A DNA stretch of 64,000 nucleotides from Symsagittifera roscoffensis (Eukaryota > Xenacoelomorpha > Acoela > Convolutidae): assembly GCF_963678635.1 (NCBI RefSeq), contig NC_087068.1:16250027-16314026 (forward strand), read 5' to 3'. Position 1 is the stretch's first letter. Each line of letters begins with the position of its first letter. A program made the translations under genes and the position numbers. This document shows positions 10,901 through 22,500 of the stretch, in pieces. Below the pieces are notes generated by a model that saw only the letters and a program-made list of their open reading frames with translations, had not been told where the DNA came from and made no database searches.

Positions 10901-12130
10901 TGTGATAATGGGGGGATTCAATGCGTCAACGAGGCCACAATCATCGCGGAGCAAATTCTTCTAGTATCAATACTGGCTGTCCGATAGCTATCGTTAGGTG
11001 TCGTCGGCAAAGTCGTCCTTCAAGGGATTGAAGGTGTCGTCGGTCAAATTCTTGCTACCAATGATAGCAATTAATGAATTATTTAGGCTTTGGATGAGGC
11101 CTTCCCATACGCCTCCAAAGTGAGGCGTGTTGGTTGGTTTGAAATTTTAATGATTTCGCGAGTTTCCGAAAAACTCATGAACAACAGTTGAGTAGAAAGT
11201 TTTGGAGAGCTCCTTTTCGGCTGCCTTGAAGTTCGTTCCGTTTTCAAAACAAAGGGTTTTAAGGGTTTTCTGTTCTTGTAAAAGTGCTGCTAGGGTTGGG
11301 TCGGTATAGATCTTGACACATGTTAAGGTGCCATGCAGATGTTGTTATGCAGGTCAAAATTAGTTCAGATCGCTAGCGGTAAACATTGGCTGTCACGGAT
11401 GTGAAAAGTCCAGAAACATTCAGCCCGGTATTTTCGAAGGGAAGGGTTTCTCAAATGCAAAACGAGTTTGTTAAGGCTGCCATTTCAGAGTACCATAAGC
11501 TAATTTTTCGATTTTGTACATCGCATGTAAAACCCTAAAGTCGGCTTGAAAGGCGGTTTTGGTGTGCTCTGGTGGTATAGGTTGGCTGGTGAAATTCATT
11601 TTTCCAATCATAAGCTTAAAAACTGCATGTTTTTCATCGAAAAAGATTGTGTATTTAGAGCGAAAATCAAGTCGTAGTTTTTGTAGGCATCCACTAACTC
11701 GAATAAATCACTTGACGTCAAGGTACAAAGGTTGAATGCGGCTGCCTGTAGTTTTCAAATACTTCTGAGGGTGACGCATTCGTTGCGGAAGCGTTCAACT
11801 CACATTGTATAAGAAGAAACTATTTGGCGTTCTTTATGTAATCTGACTTCAAGATGTCGTTTCGATCTCTATGAGTTCGAAAACTGCTGCTAGTACGGCT
11901 GCGGCAAGGTAACAATGTCTTGAGAATCAAAGCAGTTGCTAAAAGCAATCTGTTTGTTTTTCGTAATCTTCTCAGTGGAATACACGAACTGTCAGAATTA
12001 CAAGTGCTAGATTGATCGATGGAAGACTCGGTGAGAGTTCTCATCTGCATCATCCGTAGCTGAGGGAGAAAAACTGACTTCAGAAGATGCAGTTCTGGAC
12101 CTTTGTTGCTTGGCGTGGCCTGGGCCATTG
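10900..12130 (-). pseudogene. Degenerate BEL/Pao-type retrotransposon, integrase end
   Basis: Read on the minus strand, the segment around 11080-11270 gives FENGTNFKAAEKELSKTF and then NTPHFGGVWEGLIQSL. These correspond to the SDNGTNFVGA and PHFGGLWE blocks of BEL/Pao integrases. The frame is broken by several stops and shifts, and about 11270-12130 holds poorly preserved upstream pol sequence. No LTRs were identified. It is a dead relic. Confidence 0.6.
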
Positions 12131-13080
12131 CTGGCCTGACGCTAGGCGCGAATTCGGTTAAGGGAATTCCTCGGGTTTCGTCTGCAAGTTTAAGGTTTCA
12201 CGGGCAGTGTTTCCATTGAGATATTGGCTACAAATAGACAGTTGTCTTTTTTCAGGTACATGTTTCCATTGTAGAACTGTTCTGCTGGCAGTTCATAAAT
12301 AGTTTTCGTTACTGAGTCGCTAATAAAACTTGGAGCTTCGTAAGTCTGGCTCCTAACAAGGCTGCTTGTTCAAGTTTCGTTATCATATGGTAATTCAACG
12401 GTGTAACTTTCGCTTTTCCTAGGGGACAATAGAAATAGTTCACTGAGTTGCGATTTCTTAAGTACACAAACAAATAAATCTTAGTTGAAATCTTAAAATA
12501 CAAGAAACCAATGTCATCAATCGTAGTGAGAATTGGAGAATGGAGGCTTAAATAACCCTGCGTACAGAAAACGTACGTTAACTGTATCAGATAAGTGCAA
12601 GAGAAAATTTTGTACACATTGCAAACTTTAAAAGAGCCATATTTGAATCTAAATTTAAGGAAAGCTGAAATATGAAGAATTTATTTAACATTGTTTTTTG
12701 ACCTCACGAATTTTTTTTTCTTCCAAAAGTGCATGATGAGTCTGTTTTCCTATGCATCATTTGCTTAGAGTAAATTAGGGTTCTGAACAAACATTCAGTG
12801 TGTATGTAAGGCCGTTGTAGTCTAACTATGTAAGTCAAGGTCGGCAGTGAACGGAATAATTGCTTTTTCGGTCATGTGATTTTTTTAACATGAATTCTTT
12901 TTTATTGCTCCGATCACGTCACCTTAATGACAAAAATCAACTAGTGAACAAACAAGAATTAGCTAGTTTTCATTCGGTGTAGTTTAAGCTACGTCGACGA
13001 GTTATATCACGTGATCAAGTGTGGCATTATATTACAACTCATTAGTTGTAAATCGTCTTCCCAAAAAGAACTTAACAATT
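12131..13080. other. Intergenic, nothing recognised
   Basis: AT-rich sequence. The minus-strand open frame at 12309-12617 has no family motif and low-complexity composition. Confidence 0.4.
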
Positions 13081-14900
13081 TGTCTTACTGCACAAGAAAT
13101 CAGTTGTGATATCACAAGAAAAAACCATTTGCATTACACTCAAATTCTCTCGTCAAGATTTATCAAATTGGCTGAAGAACAATTTAGACTCAGTAAGAGC
13201 AACCGGATGCATTTTTTTTTTCAATTTTCTGGCTTTAGACTTTATTGTCCGGCCACTGATTTTGCATTCGAGTCGGTTTTTTTTGTCCAACCAGTGTCTA
13301 CATCAAAAAAAATCGTTTGGGTCAAGTGTGATATCATATTTAAGTAATTTTCAGCCAGTCCTTGTGTGTCTGTTGTATAACCACTTATTCTTTTTTCACC
13401 TCACCCCACTTTTCACAGCTTTCAAAAAACTCTTTAGGGGATTTTTTACCCACTATTTTTGAATTTTTGTATTCGCAAAACAATTTCACACCTAAATACG
13501 AAAAATTTGGTTTAACAGGTAGAAAGGCTCTTGGGAAGCTGTTTTACATAAGTGGTTACGCTCAAATTATTCACACTAAGTTTTATGGCCATCGTAATAG
13601 TCAAACTGTCGATTTTTTTCACCGCTTTGTCAAACTTTTTAACTTTTCTAGGTGGAGTTGATAAAGAGTCGATAAACGTAGCTCGGACTCATATATAGGT
13701 TGGGATGATTTTTTGTTTTTAAAATTTTTGTTTCTTGAAATTTAAGCATTTTGAGTTTTGTTTTTTATTTTTAAATTCAGTTCACTTCTTTTGTTAAAGG
13801 TTCTGTGGTAGTCATGATTAAATACACCTACAAGATAACTTCAAAAGAGTCGAGAAAGGAATATTGAAATTCGTACCTTGCTAGATTCGGCGGGATCTTT
13901 GTTTCGGGGAGCTAATAGATGACCACATCCGAAACACCCTCGTATCAAAAAAACCTTCGTGATCAAAAACTATTTAAAATTTAAAGTTTCTCTTCTACCG
14001 GAGCTCTCTCAATAGTTTTAACTGCACGAGAAATCATTTTTGATATCAACAGAAAATATTATTTGCATTAGACCCGAATTTTCTCGTCAAAATTCTTCAA
14101 ATTGATTGAAAAACATTTTAGGCTCGATAAAAGCAACCGGATGAAATGTTTCTTTTTTTCCAATTTACTGGCTTGAGACTTTATTGTCCGACCACTGATT
14201 TTGGATTTGGTTCAGTTTTTTGTCCAGCCAGTTTGTCTATTTCAAAGAAAGCTCCTTTGGGGTCAAGTATGGTATCATATCTAAGTAATTTTGATAGTGC
14301 GCTGAATTCTAAAGTCAAAAAAGTGAAGCGTTCTTTCAGTGCCGAGAAAACCTGGTCTGAAATTCTCGGTTGGCGGACTATTTAAGACAAGTTAGATGAA
14401 AATAGACAAAAACGGCTGAAATCGCAGTTCCATTTGGATAAGGTTTCAACGTTAATTTAGCTAATAGTTGTTCCATTTCGTCGTTTTTCTTTCCCATACT
14501 TTTTAGTCATACTTTACTAAAAAGAGTGAATGAATTACGTAAATTTTTTGTGTGAATTACGATTTTTTGATTTCTTTTTCTTTAAAACTTCTTCTTTACT
14601 GTTGATTTTTTTAATATTTAAATTGTTTTTCTGTTAAAAATATTCAAGTAACCAATAAAACCCCTTTCAACTACAATTCGGAATAAAGACTTTTTTCGGG
14701 ATAGCAACTTGTTTAACAGAATCACTTAGATCACTTGGTATCTTGCCTGATAATGAAATAAAATTTCGAAGCGTCTTCGGCACACTTAGCCCGGAAGTTT
14801 TGATTAAACACGGTGCGCGAAAAATCCTTGGTTCAAATCTCACCAGGACCTGTTTTTTTTTAAACCGGAAGTATTCCGTTTCAAACAATTGTCAGCGTAT
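13080..14900. repeat. Repeat block duplicated 18.6 kb downstream
   Basis: The sequence from 13353 to about 14890 recurs at 31970 to about 33430 with high identity. The shared run begins at CAGCCAGTCCTTGTGTGTCT and includes ATTGTCCGACCACTGATTTTGG and TTCGGAATAAAGACTTTTTT. Within this copy, 13080-13350 and 14020-14300 are diverged direct repeats of each other. A B-box-like GGTTCAAATCTCACC followed by a T-run lies at about 14830-14860. The open frames here are part of the repeat and show no domain. Confidence 0.7.
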
Positions 14901-14999
14901 TATTTCTCTGCTTGTATTGACGGGTTAGTTACCATATCTCAGAATTTTTTTTGCTGTAAGCAGTTTCATTGTAATTGCTTGTTAAGAGTAATTAATATT

Positions 15000-15430
15000 G
15001 TGGAGACTGTTAAATAAGTTTCGGTGTTTTTTTTCTCCATTTTTTCAGGAAAAAGTCTTAAAATTTGTTAACGCTCAGTTTTGATTTTTCGCGATTTGGC
15101 TTGTAATTTGTTTGAAGTTCAATCCAGTGCATTTACATTGTTAAAAGGAAAACAAACTCCACTCTCGGACAGCAAAAGTGTTAAGGTGACGAACGAAAAC
15201 GTGATCGACTTCTAGTTTCGAAAATGGAATTTATTAATCAGATTTCCCAGCGAAATATAATCTTTACATATTGATCCAGTTTTCTCAAATTGGTTGAATA
15301 TCATGAAAAAACTTGTCAAGAATAAATTGTATTAAAAACTCAAAGTGGTTCAAAGTCATCTTTTTTTTCAAATCTGTTTTTCTGTTTCTTTGGGTTCATA
15401 ACTCTTGTGTTTATGTTTTAGTTTACTCCT
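15000..15430 (+). repeat. Dispersed ~0.5-kb repeat copy
   Basis: Landmarks in order are CAGGAAAAAGTCTTAAAATT, GGACAGCAAAAGTGTTAAGG, AACGTGATCGACTTCTAGTT and TATTGATCCAGTTTTCTCAA. The order and spacing match the copy at 5405-5880. Confidence 0.7.
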
Positions 15431-16110
15431 GCAATTTTTATTTCTACTAAACTTGACTTTGTATATTTTCATTTTTTAAATTTTTTGCTGAACAAATTTT
15501 TTCGGCCTAAATGATTTCGGCTGATATTTTATCGGCTTACTAATCTAATTGTGGGTCGTTTGCAGGAATCATAACTTTTATGTTTTTCTCTGGATCGCAC
15601 AAAACGTTAAAAATCCGCCAATAGAAACCATAGTTCAAAACTCTCACGACAACATTTTTGTTTTTGCTCAAAAAATAGATTTGAATTTTCAATAAACGCC
15701 TTCGAATGTGTTTCTAGACGTTTTCCGCAAACAGAACCTCATTTCAGACAATATTTGAAGCTTTTTAGTTTATATTTTTGAAAAATTTTCCTTTTTTTGA
15801 TTTAGTTGCTTCCTTATGTTTCCTGTCTGATAGCTTACAATGCTACTTTTGCGAAGCTACCCGTTGCCTCTGAGATGAAAAAATGTTTATTTCAGATTTT
15901 TTTAATTTAATTTTGGTTCAAATTTTCCTTGGCTGGTTTTCCGTTTTTTTTCTAATTGCAATTTATATTCACTAGAGTGGTTTTCAGTTAACTTCTTTCC
16001 AAAACTTGAACTTTTTCATAGAAACTTTGATTTATAGGCTGGGTTTGTTAAATTAAAATTACCGTCGAAGATATGAAAATGAGTCAATTGATATGCTCAT
16101 GTGGCATGCT

Positions 16111-16293
16111 ATAGCTCTCCTTAGATCGAAATTCAAAATTGAGATTTAAAATTGAGTCCACCGCCAAGTTTCAACGCCAAAAGTCAACAACCGCCAAATA
16201 TTTTTGCTGAAAGTCAAGTAATTTCAGTTGCGACTCATTTTGATTTCAGACCAAGTAACTTATACTAAGCTAATATCTCAGCAACCAACAACC
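16111..16293 (+). promoter_or_regulatory. Conserved 5' flank / 5' UTR of protease A
   Basis: Blocks shared with the flank of protease B (56491-56741) are CTTAGATCGAAATTC, CGCCAAGTTTCAACGCCAAA, CAACCGCCAAAT and CATTTTGATTTCAGACCAAG. The last one is a splice-acceptor-like string about 40 bases before the ATG. It could be a 5' UTR intron end or a trans-splice acceptor (inference). Confidence 0.55.
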
Positions 16294-16530
16294 ATGATTA
16301 TCTCCAAGTTTTCTTTTCTAGTTTTTCTGATCAATGTCTGTATGGTGAGCCTTTGGGCATCAGAACAAAATGGAAGAAGAGTATGTGATGGATGTGTTCC
16401 AAACAGCAAGCGAGACTTCTTCGTGAAAGTGGATGTCCACTACAGAAACCATACGTTCAATACAAATGATCAAGCGCGCTGTGGTGGCACAATCATTTCA
16501 AGACACACTGTGATCACGGCTGCCCATTGT
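16294..16530 (+). CDS. Protease A exon 1: signal peptide to catalytic His
   Basis: ATG at 16294 was chosen because a hydrophobic leader follows at once and the same ATG is kept in protease B. The frame opens a further 22 codons upstream, but without a start. It includes RCGGTIISRHTVITAAHC. The end after the Cys codon is inferred from homology with protease B and the phase of exon 2. Confidence 0.8.
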
Positions 16531-19500
16531 GTTGTTATAAAAGACTCTACTGTTGTCAGAAACTTTATTTTCAGCTCCTTTTAAGTTTTTAACCATTTTA
16601 AACGTGACTTTTTTCGGCTTTTTTCCAGTTTACCCCTTTCAAATTCAATTTTGAAAAGTTTACTTAACGTCGTCATAATTCAATGAAATTCGGCGTGGTG
16701 ATCAAATCGACAACTTTGAACACTTTTTTTCTTCATAATTTACGTCGTAACTTCACGCATTTAGCCGTAATAACATAAAAAAAACATAAAACTTAGAGAT
16801 TTTGAAAGGTGGGGTGGGGAAGTGGAAACGAGCCCTTTTTTCCACGGCATTGCAAATTTCTCCCCAGCATACTGTAAAATGAGGAAAGCAATTACGATAA
16901 TATACAGGTTTTGGTTTTTGAAATGGGTCGCCTTGGAAAAAATTTTTTCACCATTCAAAAATTTTAATAATTCTCAAAAACTACATTTAACGATTCTCAT
17001 AAAATGATTTTAATAGAAAAATTGATAACTCCCAAGTGTGCTTGCATGTACCCCAAGTTTGCATGTACCTTGGAAAAGACCTTAGAAAAAGCTCTTTTCC
17101 AAGGTTATTGCAACCACCCCTCTCGGTAAAATACAAAAGGCTCAATCGAAATAACATTTTGCTTAAACTTAAAGTTCAATCGAAATAACATTTTGCATGG
17201 AACTTCACTGCGTACATGGCCACGACCATAGTTGAAAAAAATAAGTTATAGCCCTCGAAACTTTGGAGTTGTTGACCTGAAATTGTTTTGGAAAATTTTT
17301 GACTTTTATCGATAACTATCCTGTCAAACCTGATATCAAGGGTTCAGTAGAAAGAAACAGGTTACTAGAATTCTCCCTGCTTAAGCGACTAGACCAATTT
17401 TTTGTAGAAAAAGCTCTTTTCCAAGGTTATTGCAACCACCCCTTTCGGTAAACTACAAACGTAAATATAAAAAAATTGTTCATAAAGCAACTTGCATGTA
17501 GAAAAAAAGAATTTGTCATGGATCTTAATCACTTGTTCTTGCTGACAAGTTTTATTACAGTTTAGAACATCGACGAAAGCAACTTTTATTAAAACTTCGT
17601 ATATTGAGTTTTGAAAAAAATAAAAAGTGGGACTGGAAAAGAGCCGAAACAATTTTTCTCCTGTGGGGCAAAAGTGGGACTGTTTCAATTTCAAATAATT
17701 GAAACAAATGAAACCGTTTTGACTACTTCGGAATTTTTAAATCAGAAATCCGGTTTTAGGAATTGTTTCTGCCTAAGCGGCCATGACCTCTGCTTAAGCG
17801 GCTATAATTTTTCTTTGCATCATTAGCTCCAACTAAAGATCATTAGATGTACATAGGGATCATTGGTTAAACATAGAGATCATTGATTACACGTGGAGAT
17901 CATTAGTTATACATAAGATTTATAGTTTTACACTGTGCTCATAAGTTATACACAGGGATCACTAGTTGTTCAGGGATCATTGGTTGTGCGCAAAGATTGT
18001 TTTTTTTCACATAGTGATCTTCAGGGATCAATATTTGTACACAGGGTTATTATCTATACATAGGGATCATTGGTCATACATGGAGATCATCAGTTAGACA
18101 TAGGGATCATTAGTCATACGTCATTTATTTTACGTAGGAAACATTAGTTATGCAGAGGGATCATTGGTCATACGCAAGGATCATTAGATATACGTAGGGA
18201 GAATTAGGTGTACACAGGGATCATTGGCTACACATTAGGATCATTAGGGATCCCTAATTGTACATAGAGATCATTGCTTATACGCAAGGATCATTTGCTA
18301 TACGTAGGAATCATTAGGTGTACATAGGGATCATTGGCTATACATTAGGATCATAAGGGATGCGTAGCTGTACATAGGGATCATTAGATGTACATAGGGA
18401 TCATTGATTAAAGATAGAGATCATTGGTTATACGTGAAGATCATTTGTTATGCTTAGCATTAATAGTTTTACACTGTGATCATAAGTTATAGACAGGGAT
18501 CATTAGTTGTACAGGGATCGTTGGTAATACATAGAGATCAATTGTTTTACATAAGGATCACTAATTGTTTATAGGGATCATTGGTTATGCGCAAATATTT
18601 TCACATAGTGATCGTTATTTTCGTTATTTTCACATAGTGATCACTGTAGATCAGTTTCTGTACACAGGATCTTTATTTATTCATAGGGATCATTGGTCAT
18701 ACATGGAGATCATTAGTTAGACATAGGGATAATTAGACATACGTCATTTATTTTACATAGGGATCATTAGTTATGCAGAGGGATCATTGATTATACGTAA
18801 GGATCTTTAGCTATACGTAGGGAGTATTAGGTGTACATAAGGATCATTGGCTATACATTAGGATTATTTGGGATCTTAGTTGTACATAGGGATCATTGGT
18901 TATACATAGGGATCACTATTCATACATAGGGATCATTGGATATACAAAGGGATCACTATTTTTACTTAGGGATCATTAGGTATAAATTTTCTAGATAGGG
19001 ATCATTAGATTGTATGTTTGTTTTACGTTTTATTATGGTTAAATGCGTGATGTTACGCTGTGACGTTTGAGGAACAAATTTTTTCACAATTGTCGATTTG
19101 TTCACCACGCCAAATTTCATTGCCTTATGACAACGTTAAAACGACTTTTTAAAATTGAATTTGAAAGGGGGGACTGGAAAAGAGCCGCTTTGTTTAATAG
19201 AAACGGGTATTTTTGAAAATTAATGGGATTTGATTTTTAATTTTTTTTGTAAATTTCAGTCTCATTTTAGCACCTCCAATAAATTTTAGCCCCTTGATCA
19301 AATTACGCGGGAAAGTAATTTAACTTGCACAGTCAAACAGCATGTGTATTTTTGATTTTAATGCATAACTAGTAACTCTATTCAACGCTAGAAGTTAGTT
19401 CAATCCTTAAAATATATGAAAGTCTGTTCAAAATGACTTTTCTGGTTATAAACTGAATTGAAACGTGCATGAACAGGTGAACAAATATTTAGATTTCCTC

Positions 19501-22500
19501 CATGCAACGATTTTTGAACAGCTTTGCTTTTGTTTTTTTTCGAGGGGGGAAAACTAACAATGAGCTTAAATGTAGATGCTCTTTTGTATGGTTGCACTTT
19601 AGATAGAAAACACAACAAGTCTGTTGAAGTCAAATGAAAAATGGTGGTGCTATAATTTTTGAATTCTAGGCTGCAGAGGCAATAATGGGAAAGACCGCTT
19701 TATCAGACGGCTTGGAAAAAAAGTTGAATTTTTTCAAAGTTTCAGTTTTCTTAAAACATACCTTGCTGATTTCCGTACTCCTACTTCTACAGCCGTCGAA
19801 AATTTCTGTTTCTGGGGTAATGTTTGTCATCTTTTTTTGGAAATTTCGTGATTTGTCTCAAAGACTGAAAAAACTAATCTGAAGTTAATGGGTCGTTCAG
19901 AGCAGATCAAATTAACCTGTCAATCGCATTTTTCCGTTAGGTGCGGCTACTTCCTTGTTTTTGTACTAAAATATTTAGTCCTAATATACCCTATCAAATG
20001 TGAGTTCAAAAAACGGCCATTTGCTAAACGTCCCTGCAGAAGTGACTCGGCTGCTAAGGGTCTAAGGGTTCAGCTGGAAAACAGGTTGTGGTTACCTTGG
20101 CTCTTTTCCAGCTCCCCTCTTTCAAAATACCGAGTTTTATATTTGTTTTACGTGTTATTACGGCTAAATGCGTAATGTTACGCTGTAAAGTATGAAGAAC
20201 AAATCTGTTCAGAATCGTTGATTTGTTCATCACGCCAAATTTTATTGCATTGTGACAACGTTAAAAAGACTTTTCAAAATTGAATGTCCTTAAACGGTTA
20301 CACCTTATTTTTTTTCTAATAGAAAACCGGCTTGGCCTTAGAAAAAGCAATAGTTTTTCGGAAGGTATTTTTTCAAAAAAAACTAGTTCGCCAATTGTGA
20401 TTTCAAAGGTTCAAATAACAATTATGTTGCAAACAATCTTTTTTTTGTAGAAAAGGCGGTAGGGCCTGAAGAAAAAATCCTTTAGCAAAAATTTTAACGT
20501 TTTTCGGAAAACTTTCTAGTTTCTAAATCTGTTAATTTTGATACTGAGTGTTTTTACCTCGGCAGCTCTGGTGTAGGTAGATCGAGTTGTAGTTGTCGGA
20601 AATTTTGGTTTCCTTAAAAACTCGTGCTCAATTGTTTTTTTTTCAATCCTTTTATTCGAAAAATAAGGACAAAATTTGGTGTTTTTAATTCGAATCACAA
20701 CCTTGAACATCAGTGTTAAATCGGATTTAGTAACACCAATCAGCATAATAAGCGACCATAGTCTGGTTAACATTAAACAGAATCATCTAAAATCATATAT
20801 GACATAGTTATCAAAACGTATTTTGGTAATTTTTAATAAAAGTCCTTAGCTTAATTTCTTGCCCGTAAATCTAGCGAGTACATCCTTGGTTCCCGACGGA
20901 GCAAAAAGTGGAGCAATATATAGTTTAAGGGTCGATCGAAGAACATTTGTTTACAACAGAGAATAAGTTGTTCTCATGACCTATGGTGGTGCGGAGCTGC
21001 CGACGGATTGAATTTTTTTATTAGATCTTATTCTAAATCTTTGCTTGCATATTGCAGCACTGAATACGGAGAACGAGTTCGTGCCCTTATGAGACCAACT
21101 GAATGACGGAATTCCGCGACAAGCACTGAAACCTTCTATCGCCATTAGACAAGAGCGTGTACCCACTAAGGAAACACTCTCAAAGACTTACACCTGATTA
21201 TGAAGCGCCTAGTTTCCCTGAGTTTCTTCGGATTGAGAAATAGAAGGATCTAAAGTAATTTACGCCGCAATTCACGAAGGGCGGCTGACGGCAAACAGGC
21301 TAAAATTTTGAGAGAAGCCAGTTATCTCAAAAACTTCTACATTCGGTATGAAGGGCCAGTCCTTGCAATTAAAAAACTGGGACCATTCACCCAACTGCTG
21401 ATTTTCAAAAAATCGGCAGAGATTTCTCTTCTTTCAGTGTCGGCAAGATTGTCTCCACACAAGGCGTTGAACCACTGATCAACAGTCGTATTTTCCAGAA
21501 TACCTCCAATCTTATTTGCCACGAAGTTAGTTTACTTTCTGTGCGATTTCAAGCAACAAAGAGTAGTAGTGCTATCGATCCACGTGAAAGTATCCGACAC
21601 AGGAATCGCCAAGGCTTTGATGCTGTCTTCTGTCAAGTAGATTTGCGATTAACGCGGATTGAAAGTCAGGCTTTGGCATAGAGTACACTTTCAATGGCTC
21701 AACAGCACAAAATAGTATTCTCAGTTGTCCTCAAACATGCATAACTCAACGCAAACAATGGGTGCGATGAAACAACTTCGTCTTATCATCATAGCTCGAG
21801 ATTTCTCCAGGTCACGATGCAAGGCGAGAAACTTCGACTTGGTTTCAACGGGCAAATCAGCATGCAATTGCTGACCATGATCAGGCCAAATTTCTTGTAA
21901 GAGTAATCGCGCTCATATTGTGCAGAGCGCAATGAGAGCTATCGGGTAAAAAAGGGACGATACCAAAGGGACGATACGTAACTACACTACGCTTACACCA
22001 CGGCTAGACCCAAATTTGTCATCACGGTGGTCCAGTTTGTAGAACATTTTACAAGGCTTCTGAAATTAGTTAAATCAAAGCCACCTATCGCTAAAAGTCG
22101 ACTAAAAGTTGAATCAAATTGAACGAAACATCCCGATACTCATAAAAGTCTACAGGTACTCGTCCATGTAGAACGTTTCAAGCGCTGCTGACGTTGCGTA
22201 GGGAAATATCGCCTTGTTATTCATTGCATTGGCTTCAAGGCATAATTTTTGCATGTCGGTGAATCTGTTGCCTCAAAAAAGTCTGATGTGCTGATGTACA
22301 TCCACATGTACATCTAGGGTCCCCCACTCGCGCTTGCTGAGTTTAAAATTTAATGAGAAGAATGTGAATCACGCATCCCACGCGCAAATCCTCTTTGATA
22401 ATCATCGAGTTTTGATTTCTGAGTTTTGGGTCTTTTTGCTAACGCTTTTATAACAGTTTAAGCTGAACGAGCGCCTAATAGTAACTATCCGGCTGGGTGA

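Noticed and set aside
13021-13661. Overlapping open frames of 99-118 codons
   Set aside because: They lie in the duplicated repeat block, are Phe/Ser-rich low-complexity sequence and recur in the second copy with frame changes.
14790-14860. tRNA gene ending in GGTTCAAATCTCACC
   Set aside because: Only a B-box-like string is present; no cloverleaf could be drawn and the A box is weak.
17822-19012. CRISPR-like array
   Set aside because: The units follow one another with no unique spacers, and the sequence is animal nuclear DNA; it is a minisatellite.
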